A stretch of 15,382 nt of DNA. Origin: Pseudomonadota bacterium. Lineage in GTDB: Bacteria > Pseudomonadota > Gammaproteobacteria > CAMYNG01. Position 1 is the first letter of the stretch, and every line of letters begins with the position of its first letter. The stretch covers positions 1,557,354-1,572,735 of the forward strand of contig CP070733.1 in assembly GCA_020347585.1 (NCBI GenBank). The letters are read 5' to 3'. Made by a program: the position numbers and the translations under genes. The notes beneath the pieces were generated by a model. It did no database searches, had not been told where the DNA came from, and saw only the letters and a program-made list of their open reading frames with translations. Positions 1 to 5,766 of this stretch are shown here, one piece after another.

Positions 1-2
1 AC

Positions 3-107
3 CCGCAGATTGACCGCCCTGTCACCCGGGAGGAGTATCAATGGGCGCACGATCTGGCGATAAAACTGGGACTGACACGGCTCGACCGCGAACATAGTCG
101 CTGGTAA
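3..107 (+). CDS. 3' end of a gene, possibly a PflX-like radical SAM protein
   Basis: An open frame enters from the left edge and ends at TAA 105-107, giving 34 residues that read PQIDRPVTREEYQWAHDLAI and then KLGLTRLDREHSRW. The pattern 'P-E/Q-I-x-R-x-I/V-T-x-E-E-Y ... A ... G-L-T-R-L-D' resembles the C-terminal end of PflX-type proteins (homologues of pyruvate formate-lyase activating enzyme). The catalytic CxxxCxxC part would lie outside the window, so the assignment rests on the tail alone. The other two plus frames are closed by stops within this stretch. The next gene (139-627) is convergent, 31 bases away. Confidence that it is coding is fair; confidence in the family is low. Confidence 0.45.
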   Translation, partial: PQIDRPVTREEYQWAHDLAIKLGLTRLDREHSRW

Positions 108-138
108 ACGCACGGGAAGGTACGGCTCAGGCGCAACG

Positions 139-627
139 CTATGGCAGGAATTCTTCTGCCGGCGCATCCTGCCCGTGCTTTCGAATCAGGCGCGTAATTT
201 CGCCCAACAATGTGTCGTCATCATCCGCATCGATTGCGCCCACCCCCACCAGGTTGGCAACCAGCCCGCCGTTCATCGAATCGCGCACCGTGCCCAGGGT
301 AGGAGGATCGTCGTCCGCATGGTTGTCCAGTTCAGCCTGGATCACCACGGCCAAAGGCTCGCTCGCGCGCAATTTCATGAAATCGGCAGCAACGGCATCA
401 CCGCCATATTGCTCTACCAAGCCCTTTACCTCATCAAACAGCGAACCATCCTGATCGATATCGATCTGCCCGCTCGCGACCAGTTCCCTGACCAATCCCT
501 TATACATCGCCTCGAGTACGGTGCCGATGGTCGCCGGGCCATCGTCCTGCCGCCTGTCGATTTCCGTCTCGATGACGACAGTAAGATCGGTGCTGACACC
601 ACTGGGAAAATCCGGATCAATGCCCAT
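139..627 (-). CDS. acidic hypothetical protein with two tandem ~70-residue repeats
   Basis: This 162-residue protein belongs to no family I recognise. Residues 15-84 and 92-161 align without gaps at an offset of 77, and I count 32 identities in 70 positions (about 46%). It is therefore an internal duplication. Each copy starts with a helix-like stretch (LTVVIETEID / LAVVIQAELD). A 'P-x-T-I/L-G-T-V' segment follows, then 'GLVxxLVxxGxID', and then an acidic run (DIDQDGSL at 56-63, DADDDDTL at 133-140). The acidic run resembles the start of an EF-hand loop (D-x-D-x-D), but the acidic residue near the end is at loop position 11 rather than 12, so calcium binding is not established. There is no signal peptide, Cys or membrane segment, so it is probably cytosolic. 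The ATG start has a strong GAGGAG ribosome site 9 bases upstream. A function is not proposed. Confidence 0.8.
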   Translation of the reverse strand: MGIDPDFPSGVSTDLTVVIETEIDRRQDDGPATIGTVLEAMYKGLVRELVASGQIDIDQDGSLFDEVKGLVEQYGGDAVAADFMKLRASEPLAVVIQAELDNHADDDPPTLGTVRDSMNGGLVANLVGVGAIDADDDDTLLGEITRLIRKHGQDAPAEEFLP

Positions 628-826
628 CTGACATTTCTCCTCGTTACTTCTACGGCTGTACCCGCGATGAGGGAAAAACCTGCAATGGCTGGCGAAAAAG
701 ACTCAAGCTTAACCACCGCACCCGGCAACCTTGACCTGCCGCAAGTCTCGGGCAGATGCCCGCGCCGCATGTGCGGCGCCATGGGGTGCCGGAAGCCCGT
801 GGAGGCGCCTCAGCGGTGCAGTGGAG
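628..826. other. intergenic region with GC-rich hairpins
   Basis: No credible gene is seen between the two minus-strand genes. The stretch holds three compact inverted repeats: GGGCA/TGCCC at about 750-761, GCGCCGC with loop ATGT and GCGGCGC at 762-779, and the 10-bp palindrome GAGGCGCCTC at 802-811. They lie just after the stop of the DUF6455 gene and could help end its transcript, but no T-run follows them on the minus strand, so they are not a classical intrinsic terminator. Confidence 0.3.
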
Positions 827-1195
827 TTACTTAGCGACGAAGTTCTTGCTGTTGGCGTTCAGTGACCCATAGTTCGGGCAAAAATGCATATCGCTGATGC
901 GCCGGCCGTCGCGAAATATGGCATCACAGGTATCAACGTCGCTACAGCGTCGGCAGTTCTGGATATGCCGGGCAATGGCGGCCCGCGGCATCCGCGCAAT
1001 ATATTCGCCCAAGTCCACACCCAGGTGTTCCACCATTTTCGCCAGGCGCAGGCGCCGTACCCGCTGTAACAGCACCGTGCGACTGCACAGATTTGCGGCG
1101 GCGCCGCACCGCACCGAGCGTTTCACAACAAGGCCGGCGACGACCAGAATCCCCAGCGCCAGCACCAACAACATCACCTGCGCGAACAGATCCAC
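827..1195 (-). CDS. DUF6455-family membrane-anchored Cys-rich small protein
   Basis: The protein has 122 residues if it starts at the GTG at 1193-1195. That codon has GGAGGT seven bases upstream, whereas the longer reading to 1276 has no comparable site and adds an N-terminus unlike the rest. Residues 8-24 (MLLVLALGILVVAGLVV) form one membrane helix. A basic linker (QRVRRLRLAK) follows, then the DUF6455-like part 'LGVDLGEYIARMPRAAIARH'. Conserved His77 and the cysteines Cys81, Cys84, Cys90 and Cys106 are spaced like a metal-binding or redox cluster (HxxxCxxC ... C ... C). The role of the family is unknown. The soluble part probably faces the cytoplasm because the basic residues follow the helix. 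There is no operon partner; the next minus-strand gene ends 161 bases upstream. Confidence 0.8.
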   Translation of the reverse strand: MDLFAQVMLLVLALGILVVAGLVVKRSVRCGAAANLCSRTVLLQRVRRLRLAKMVEHLGVDLGEYIARMPRAAIARHIQNCRRCSDVDTCDAIFRDGRRISDMHFCPNYGSLNANSKNFVAK

Positions 1196-1356
1196 CTTGC
1201 ACACCTCCAGGAATCGACACCTTGTTTTGATACTAGCACGCGCGGTACCCGACACCAATTCCTGAAATCCGGGCAAGTTCGTGCTTGAAAGCGTAAATGC
1301 GAATCAGACCCAGACCAATTACCATTCTGGACTGCTCGTCCCCATGAGCGCGTCAG

Positions 1357-2112
1357 TCAGGCATCAGAGCGCGGTAGCCGCGTGTAACGGTGCCCGGCCT
1401 TTCCCAGCTGCTGCTCCCACCAGGCGATGGCTGTCGCAACCTGCGGCTGCCCGCCACGCAGGCCAAGTTCGATACGTGGTTCGCGCGCATTCAGTGTTGG
1501 CAGGCTGGAGAACCGAACCTGCGGAAACTCTTTGACAAACGCGCGCATCAGGTCCAGCAGTTCGCTCTCGTGTGCACCGAACACAAGCAGCGCCCGCTCG
1601 ATGGCCGGTGTCGCAGTGAAATATTGTGCGTAATACCGCTCCAGCACCCATTCCAACATTGGCCAGGCCATGCGGGGAAAACCCGGCAAAAAGTGATGCT
1701 GCGCTATGGAAAACCCGGGGATGCGGTTGAAGGGATTGGGAATGATGGTGCTGCCTCGCGGCAAGTCCGCCATGAGAATGCGATTGGGCCAGGCATCCGC
1801 GCCGAAGCGCGCCTCGATCTCGGCAACCGCCTCGGGATGGCGCTCCAGCGGTACCCCCAACGCGCGCGCCGCCGCGGCGCGCGTGTGATCGTCCGGCGTC
1901 GCGCCAATGCCACCGAAGCAGAACACCGGGTGTGCATAGGCAATGCTGCTGCGCAGAGAGTTGCTGATGAGGTCCGGGTCATCGCCGAGGTATTGGCACC
2001 AGCTAAGCGACAGGCCGTGCCCTGCCAGCACGCCGATCACATGTGCAAAGTGCTCGTCAACACGCTTGCCGCTTAGCAGTTCGTCACCGATGATGATGAC
2101 ACCAATGCGCAT
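1357..2112 (-). CDS. CinA N-terminal/MoCF-type molybdopterin-binding domain protein
   Basis: This 251-residue protein opens with MRIGVIIIGDELLSGKRVDE, the MoaB/MogA-like fold seen at the start of CinA ('GDELL-G' with the following N/D contacts). It continues with 'FGGIGATPDDHTRAAAARA' (about residues 85-103), the second signature motif of the domain (G-G-x-G-x-T-x-D-D-x-T). It lacks the CinA C-terminal nicotinamide-nucleotide amidase domain. Instead it has about 80 residues (LVFGAHESELLDLM...) typical of the stand-alone proteobacterial form often labelled 'competence/damage-inducible protein A'. Biochemical function in this short form is not established. The start is the ATG at 2110-2112, with GGGGAG eight bases upstream; an earlier GTG at 2119 falls next to that site and is unlikely. 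The gene lies 57 bases after the zinc-ribbon membrane protein on the same strand, so co-transcription is possible. Confidence 0.88.
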   Translation of the reverse strand: MRIGVIIIGDELLSGKRVDEHFAHVIGVLAGHGLSLSWCQYLGDDPDLISNSLRSSIAYAHPVFCFGGIGATPDDHTRAAAARALGVPLERHPEAVAEIEARFGADAWPNRILMADLPRGSTIIPNPFNRIPGFSIAQHHFLPGFPRMAWPMLEWVLERYYAQYFTATPAIERALLVFGAHESELLDLMRAFVKEFPQVRFSSLPTLNAREPRIELGLRGGQPQVATAIAWWEQQLGKAGHRYTRLPRSDA

Positions 2113-2169
2113 TGAGCACACTCCCCGCCCCGGCCAGCGCGCGCTCGCGCAGCGGCGCGGACCAGCGCG

Positions 2170-2556
2170 TCACCTAAGCGTCACCTGTGCGCCACAGTGG
2201 GTACAGGTATAGCGGCGCGCAAACAACACGTTCAGTAGCACCCGGGGCCAGTCCTCCCAGATGCGTTTGCTGGGAGTGTCACTGGTGTCTGACTCGCGCG
2301 CGGGCCCCAGCACCCGGTCGTTGCAGTTGGGGCAGCGATGCGACCACATCAGCAGAAAGTAAACGGCCAGTGTGGCCACGGTCACGTAGGCGCCGGTCAT
2401 GAACACACTGTGCAGATCGCCACGTTTGAACACGATCATCCCGGCCATGAACACCATCAGTGCAACAAGCTCAACCCAACCGATCAATCCCACGACACAC
2501 GTGATGAACAGGGAAGCCGGTCTGGGGTACAAAATGGCTTGGATCTGCTTTTGCAT
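2170..2556 (-). CDS. two-helix membrane protein with a split zinc ribbon
   Basis: This 128-residue protein (start at ATG 2554-2556, weak GAAG upstream) belongs to no family I can name. Residues about 15-43 and 50-71 are strongly hydrophobic membrane segments. They are followed by CPNC at 75-78, a ~40-residue hydrophilic loop containing 'KRIWEDWPRVLLNVLFARR', and CTHC at 118-121. The two CxxC pairs would make one four-cysteine zinc ribbon on the cytoplasmic side. An in-frame ATG at 2590-2592 would add 12 residues (MCSRAALQKRRK). A good TATAAT -10 hexamer overlaps that point (2591-2596, minus strand), so if that promoter is used the longer form cannot be made. It sits upstream of the CinA-like gene on the same strand. 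Confidence 0.75.
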   Translation of the reverse strand: MQKQIQAILYPRPASLFITCVVGLIGWVELVALMVFMAGMIVFKRGDLHSVFMTGAYVTVATLAVYFLLMWSHRCPNCNDRVLGPARESDTSDTPSKRIWEDWPRVLLNVLFARRYTCTHCGAQVTLR

Positions 2557-2590
2557 TTTTCTTCGCTTTTGCAGTGCGGCCCTGGAGCAC

Positions 2591-2596
2591 ATTATA
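2591..2596 (-). promoter_or_regulatory. candidate -10 hexamer (TATAAT) for the zinc-ribbon gene
   Basis: The minus strand reads GGGATATAATGTG here, a perfect match to the sigma-70 -10 consensus. No matching -35 hexamer is visible 16-18 bases upstream (the region is a C-run), so it would need an activator. It lies about 35 bases before the preferred start. Confidence 0.3.
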
Positions 2597-2688
2597 TCCC
2601 GTTTGCCACATCCGGGGGGCGCGCGGTCCCCAACCCTGCAATAAACCTGCCGTCTACCTTCCTCTGACAGATCTCACAGACGGTGTTG

Positions 2689-2704
2689 ATTGACCCGGGT
2701 CAAT
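2689..2704. promoter_or_regulatory. perfect 16-bp palindrome, candidate operator
   Basis: The sequence attgacccgggtcaat equals its own reverse complement over all 16 bases. It lies 52 bases upstream of the plus-strand gene starting at 2756 and about 130 bases upstream of the divergent gene at 2556. TTGAC-N4-GTCAA is a symmetric pattern with the half-site layout used by CRP/FNR-superfamily dimers, but it is not the canonical FNR site (TTGAT-N4-ATCAA). The regulator is unknown. Confidence 0.4.
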
Positions 2705-2755
2705 GCGGTGCAACGGCGGTCGTGGTATGCAGTATGCAAAACGGAGGGCCAAGCG

Positions 2756-2947
2756 ATGACACTTCTAACTACGTTGCTGATTATTGCCCTATTGCTGACG
2801 ATCGCGTCGCTGGCATGGGGGGTCGGTTCAATGGCACACGGCGGGACCTTCGATCGTGAACACAGCACTCAGTTGATGAGTGCCCGCCTAGTTACCCAGG
2901 GCCTGACCATCGTACTCTTGCTGCTGGCGGTCGTTCTGGCATTTTGA
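2756..2947 (+). CDS. small twin-transmembrane (HIG1-like) protein
   Basis: This is a 63-residue protein: MTLLTTLLIIALLLTIASLA, then 'WGVGSMAHGGTFDREHSTQLMSARL', then 'VTQGLTIVLLLLAVVLAF'. Two hydrophobic helices (about 4-26 and 46-62) flank a polar loop with G-G-x-F-x-R/D and 'LMxAR'. This matches the layout of the bacterial twin-transmembrane/HIG1-domain proteins, which are inner-membrane proteins that in some lineages associate with respiratory complexes. The start ATG has GGAGG eight bases upstream. The frame is open further upstream to 2690, but that extension (TRVNAVQRRSWYAVC...) overlaps the palindrome and has no ribosome site. Nothing in the neighbourhood points to a specific respiratory complex. 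Confidence 0.7.
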   Translation: MTLLTTLLIIALLLTIASLAWGVGSMAHGGTFDREHSTQLMSARLVTQGLTIVLLLLAVVLAF

Positions 2948-3161
2948 CCTGTGACTGGTAACGGCGTGGCGCCACGTGCATTGCGCCGGCCGAACCGGTG
3001 AAAGACAGTTTCCGGTGTGACGCTGGAAAGGTGGGGTTTATGCTTCCCCAATTCCGGCGTTAACCGCCGTCGTTTGCGCGGGCGATCGACTGCGTGTCGA
3101 CCACGGCAGTCGCAGGCTGTTGACTGCGTAGCACGCTGTCGAAATTCCTACCAGGATGTAG
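2948..3161. other. intergenic region between convergent genes
   Basis: No credible gene is seen. The stretch contains the 12-bp palindrome CGTGGCGCCACG at 2965-2976, about 18 bases after the stop of the twin-transmembrane gene. A hairpin CGACTGC...GCAGTCG lies at 3087-3112. Neither is followed by a clear T-run, so a terminator role is only possible. Confidence 0.3.
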
Positions 3162-3566
3162 TTATGTTTCCGCTCGCTTCTGCGCCTCGGATTTCGCTTG
3201 CCTGTCCAAGCCGTTGCGAAGTTTGCGGCGACACTCAGGCTGCACGTGAAAATCCACTGCCACTCCTCGTGCAACGCCGAGCTGCAATCTGAGGTATTCC
3301 AGCCGGCGTGACAAGCGTTGATACTCCACCTGGTTCGTCACCGCGTCGAACAGGTGCTCGAGACGAACGATCTGGCGACACATCGCGACTTCCGGAGGCA
3401 GACACCCTGCGTTTCGCAGTACGCGGTATGCTACAGGCAGCGTTTCCGGCACCAGTTCATCCTCGTCCATCGTCAACAGCCTGCCAGCGCCCGGCAGGGC
3501 ATCGAATGCACCGATTTTTGTCGCCTCAACGATGCGCCTTTCGGCCAGCCTGTCGGCCCACCCCAT
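3162..3566 (-). CDS. DUF1992 (DnaJC28-type conserved domain) protein
   Basis: This 134-residue protein begins MGWADRLAERRIVEATKIGA and continues 'FDALPGAGRLLTMDEDELVPETLPVAYRVLRNAGCLPPE'. This is the diagnostic DUF1992 arrangement: 'LAERRI-EA---G-FD-LPGAGKPL---DD--VPE-LR-AYR-LKNAG--PPE'. The C-terminal half is a charged helical stretch. The same domain occurs in eukaryotic DNAJC28 without a J-domain being required; its biochemical role is not known. AAGGGG lies five bases before the ATG. It is convergent with the small membrane protein on its left and divergent from the PstS-like gene on its right. Confidence 0.88.
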   Translation of the reverse strand: MGWADRLAERRIVEATKIGAFDALPGAGRLLTMDEDELVPETLPVAYRVLRNAGCLPPEVAMCRQIVRLEHLFDAVTNQVEYQRLSRRLEYLRLQLGVARGVAVDFHVQPECRRKLRNGLDRQAKSEAQKRAET

Positions 3567-3865
3567 CGCAGCCCCTTCACCAGCCTGCCCAACCTATTGA
3601 GCTTCGCGACACCGATTTTGCTGATGTTGCGATACCGGGCCCATGCGGGCAAGCCCACCGGTCAGGCCCGTCGCGCCACGCGGCGCAGGGGTTGCGGCCA
3701 CTTCGCCACCGCCGCAAACGAACTACGTGCGGCGAAACGTAGGTGATCGATCGCCACAGGCCCTTGCTCTGAAACGTTATACAGCGTAATTTCGCTCAAG
3801 TTTGGGGAGTTTTGCGCCGTTATCATACAACTACAATATTTTTCCACTATCGGAGTATGGGTATA
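3567..3865. promoter_or_regulatory. intergenic/promoter region between DUF1992 and the PstS-like gene
   Basis: These ~300 bases hold no convincing gene. A short minus-strand frame reading GLPAWARYRNISKIGVAKLN lies here but has no ribosome site and runs into the DUF1992 gene. The last ~100 bases are AT-richer and carry -10-like TATCAT and TACAAT hexamers (around 3820-3840), with only weak -35 candidates. I did not find a clear Pho box (CTGTCAT repeats), which would be expected for a Pho-regulated PstS. Confidence 0.3.
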
Positions 3866-4747
3866 ATGAATCTCACGCGGAACACTTTGCTTTTCTGCGC
3901 CGCTTTGCTCACGTTGCCCGGTATGGCCGCGGCAGCCGGGCCGTCGGCTGACGACAACACCATCGTCTGGGCCGGATGCGGCATCACCAAGAAGGCGTTT
4001 ATGAAAGAGCTTTCCGCCGCCTACGAGGCCAAGACCGGCATCAAGGTGAAACTGCAGGGCGGTGGGGCGACCCGCGGCATACGCGATACCGCCGCGCTAC
4101 GCGTTGACATGGGCGGTAGCTGCCGCATGTCGCTGCCCGAGACCGACAAATCGGAAATGCACGCCAACCTGCATCCCGTCGCCTGGGACGCGCTGGCGAT
4201 TATCGTCCACAAGACGAATCCGGTCCGCAGTCTGGCGACAAAGCAAATCAAGGACATCTACCTCGGCAAGATCACCAACTGGAAGGACGTCGGGGGACCA
4301 GATGCACCCCTCAAGCTCTACGTTCGCCGTGGCAACATATCAGGCGTGGGTTATGCCGTGCGTCAGTATGTCTTTAAGGACGGCAGCGCCAAGTTCAAGA
4401 CGCCAAACCAGGTGAAATCGTCCGGGCCGCTCGAGAAGGCGGTGGAAAAAGATCCGCTCGCCATGGGTATCACCGGCGTCAGCAGCGCCCGCAAGCGCAA
4501 CGTCAAGGTGATCGGATTCGATGGCAAGACGCCGACCTACGAGAACGTACGCGACGGTAAATACGGCCTGTACCGCCCGCTTTACCTGGTATCGAGCCCG
4601 ACGCCTTCACCGAAGGTTAAAAAGTTCATCTCGTTTGCCCAGTCGAAGGACGGCCGCCAGATCATGCGTGACAACGGCACCGTACCGTACCGGGACGCGC
4701 CGCAGTTAATGTCCAAGATGCTGATCTACGGTTTCGGCGTTCGCTAG
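3866..4747 (+). CDS. orphan PstS-like periplasmic substrate-binding protein
   Basis: This 293-residue protein has a clear signal peptide (MNLTRNTLLFCAALLTLPGM AAAA, cut near residue 24). The rest resembles the PBP-like-2 domain of phosphate-type binding proteins. 'GCGITKKAFMKELSAAYEAK' is the usual opening strand-helix, 'GGGATRGIRD' (65-74) is a ligand-loop-like motif, 'ALAIIVHKTNPVRSLATKQI' and 'KDIYLGKITNWKDVGGPD' (129-146) are typical of PstS, and 'MGITGVSSAR' is typical of the second lobe. The usual 'SGT-x-x' phosphate-binding loop after the NWK segment is replaced by 'VRRGNISGVGYAVRQYVF' (153-170), so the ligand may not be phosphate. No permease or ATPase genes flank it. The start at 3866 is chosen because GGAG (3852-3855) is 10 bases upstream; the ATG at 3857 would be only one base from that site. 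The protein would act in the periplasm. Confidence 0.85.
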   Translation: MNLTRNTLLFCAALLTLPGMAAAAGPSADDNTIVWAGCGITKKAFMKELSAAYEAKTGIKVKLQGGGATRGIRDTAALRVDMGGSCRMSLPETDKSEMHANLHPVAWDALAIIVHKTNPVRSLATKQIKDIYLGKITNWKDVGGPDAPLKLYVRRGNISGVGYAVRQYVFKDGSAKFKTPNQVKSSGPLEKAVEKDPLAMGITGVSSARKRNVKVIGFDGKTPTYENVRDGKYGLYRPLYLVSSPTPSPKVKKFISFAQSKDGRQIMRDNGTVPYRDAPQLMSKMLIYGFGVR

Positions 4748-4753
4748 CAAAGG

Positions 4754-4779
4754 CCGGCGCGGGTCGAACCCGGCGCCGG
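4754..4779 (+). terminator. GC-rich hairpin after the PstS-like gene
   Basis: CCGGCG-CGGGT / ACCCG-GCGCCGG pair as a long stem with one bulged base and a three-base loop, starting six bases after the stop codon. It is followed by 'ttaac', not a real T-run. It may stabilise the transcript end rather than stop transcription alone. Confidence 0.45.
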
Positions 4780-4793
4780 TTAACAAAGCACCG

Positions 4794-4822
4794 TACGGGC
4801 GTGTCATTTCGGCACGCCCGTA
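4794..4822. terminator. likely bidirectional terminator hairpin between convergent genes
   Basis: TACGGGCGTG and CACGCCCGTA are perfect 10-base arms around the loop TCATTTCGG, which can pair further to leave ATTTC. It lies between the 3' ends of the PstS-like gene (plus) and the nitroreductase gene (minus), the expected position for a shared terminator. Downstream bases are only weakly T-rich in either direction (ATTGCGTTTG on plus). Confidence 0.6.
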
Positions 4823-4835
4823 TTGCGTTTGGGTG

Positions 4836-5429
4836 CTAGTGAATCTCGCACGCCTCGTCAAATTCCAGACGTGGCCCACGCGGATACAGCTTGTCCGGGT
4901 TGCCAACACCAAGCGCGCAGATGAAATTCGACTTCACCTTGCCACCGGGGAAAAACGCCGCATCCAGCTTATCGTTGTCGAATCCCGACATGGGGCCACA
5001 ATCGAGGCCCAGCGCCCGTGCAGCCATGATGAGATAGGCGCCCTGCAGCGAGCTGTTACGAAACGCGGTTTCGACAATCTTCTCCGGCTTGCCAACGAAC
5101 CATACCCGCGCGTCGGTATGGGGAAACAGTCTGGGCAGTTGCTCGTAGAACTCCATGTCCATACCGACAATCGCCACCACCGGCGCGCTCATCGACTTCT
5201 CCACGTTACCCTCGTCCAGACAACCCTTGAGGCGCTCTTTGGCGGCATTGCTCTTAACGAATACCACACGGGCCGGGCATGCGTTGGCGCTGGTCGGCCC
5301 CCACTTCATGAGACCATACAGCTGCTGCAACTGCTCATCGCTGACGGACACATCCTGCCAGCCGTTGTGGCTGCGTGCTGTCCTGAACAGTAAGTCCTGT
5401 GCCTCATCCGAAAGCGATTTATTGCTCAT
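4836..5429 (-). CDS. rutE: RutE-family nitroreductase (malonic semialdehyde reductase type)
   Basis: This 197-residue flavin-dependent reductase has the usual family length. It carries the RutE pattern from end to end: 'LFRTARSHNGWQDVSVSDEQ', 'YGLMKWGPTSANACPARVVF' (about 38-57, the FMN-binding segment), 'FYEQLPRLFPH', 'ETAFRNSSLQGAYLIMAARA' and 'LGLDCGPMSGFDNDKLDAAF' (about 141-160). In Escherichia coli RutE reduces malonic semialdehyde to 3-hydroxypropionate in the Rut pyrimidine pathway. No other rut gene is in the window, and stand-alone members of this family often have broader or unknown substrates (other aldehydes, quinones, nitro compounds), so the exact reaction is inferred. The ATG has GGAG eight bases upstream. 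It is a single-gene unit, convergent with the PstS-like gene. Confidence 0.88.
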   Translation of the reverse strand: MSNKSLSDEAQDLLFRTARSHNGWQDVSVSDEQLQQLYGLMKWGPTSANACPARVVFVKSNAAKERLKGCLDEGNVEKSMSAPVVAIVGMDMEFYEQLPRLFPHTDARVWFVGKPEKIVETAFRNSSLQGAYLIMAARALGLDCGPMSGFDNDKLDAAFFPGGKVKSNFICALGVGNPDKLYPRGPRLEFDEACEIH

Positions 5430-5766
5430 TCTTCGTCTCCATACCAGGTTTCTATTGCGCCACTGTGTAACAGATCACACCGGACGATTCAAAGCATTGC
5501 CCGCGAGCAACCCGGTCTTCACCAATCCGGAACTTGTCGAACTTGCTGGCCGCAGACCAATAACACTTTCTTCTTTCAGATAGCTGTAATTGCCCACTCT
5601 TGAAGTAGACCATTGTGTGCAGTGGTCAAAACCGACGAATCGTAGTTCGATTTATCGTTTGAAGTAATAACAAAACGGCTGTCGCACGAGGGTCCCATAC
5701 GGCGGTATGGCAACACGTGTTGGCAGCTAAGGCGCAAAATAGCTCTGCCTTGCGGAAAACAAAATC
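5430..5766. other. 337-bp gene-free region upstream of the nitroreductase
   Basis: No credible gene is seen in either strand. It is visibly richer in A+T than its surroundings (notably 5580-5770). It contains a CRP-like box (5464-5479), a perfect hairpin CCATAC-GGCG-GTATGG (5695-5710) and a directly adjoining 12-bp palindrome CAACACGTGTTG (5711-5722). The last two lie 45-72 bases after the stop of the minus-strand PRPP synthetase gene and may mark the end of that operon, although no T-run follows on that strand. Confidence 0.4.
5464..5479. promoter_or_regulatory. CRP-like binding site upstream of the nitroreductase gene
   Basis: TGTGT-AACAGA-TCACA differs from the CRP consensus TGTGA-N6-TCACA at one conserved base. 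Its centre lies about 42 bases upstream of the start codon of the minus-strand nitroreductase gene, a position that could be inside or just upstream of its promoter. No window gene encodes the regulator. Confidence 0.4.

Noticed and set aside
56..63. EF-hand calcium site in the repeat protein (here given as residues of the gene at 139-627)
   Set aside because: The DxDxDG start fits, but the required acidic residue at loop position 12 is Val or Ile in both copies, so a canonical EF-hand cannot be claimed.
175..834. 219-codon plus-strand open frame opposite the repeat protein
   Set aside because: It is antisense to the repeat protein, which has a strong ribosome site and an internal duplication preserved at the amino-acid level. 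The plus-strand translation shows no domain pattern.
3473..3658. Short minus-strand frame reading GLPAWARYRNISKIGVAKLN upstream of DUF1992
   Set aside because: It overlaps the start of the DUF1992 gene in another frame, lacks a ribosome site and becomes Gly/Pro/Trp-rich noise.
4833..5393. 186-codon plus-strand frame opposite the nitroreductase
   Set aside because: It mirrors a clear RutE-family gene and has no ribosome site or recognisable motif.
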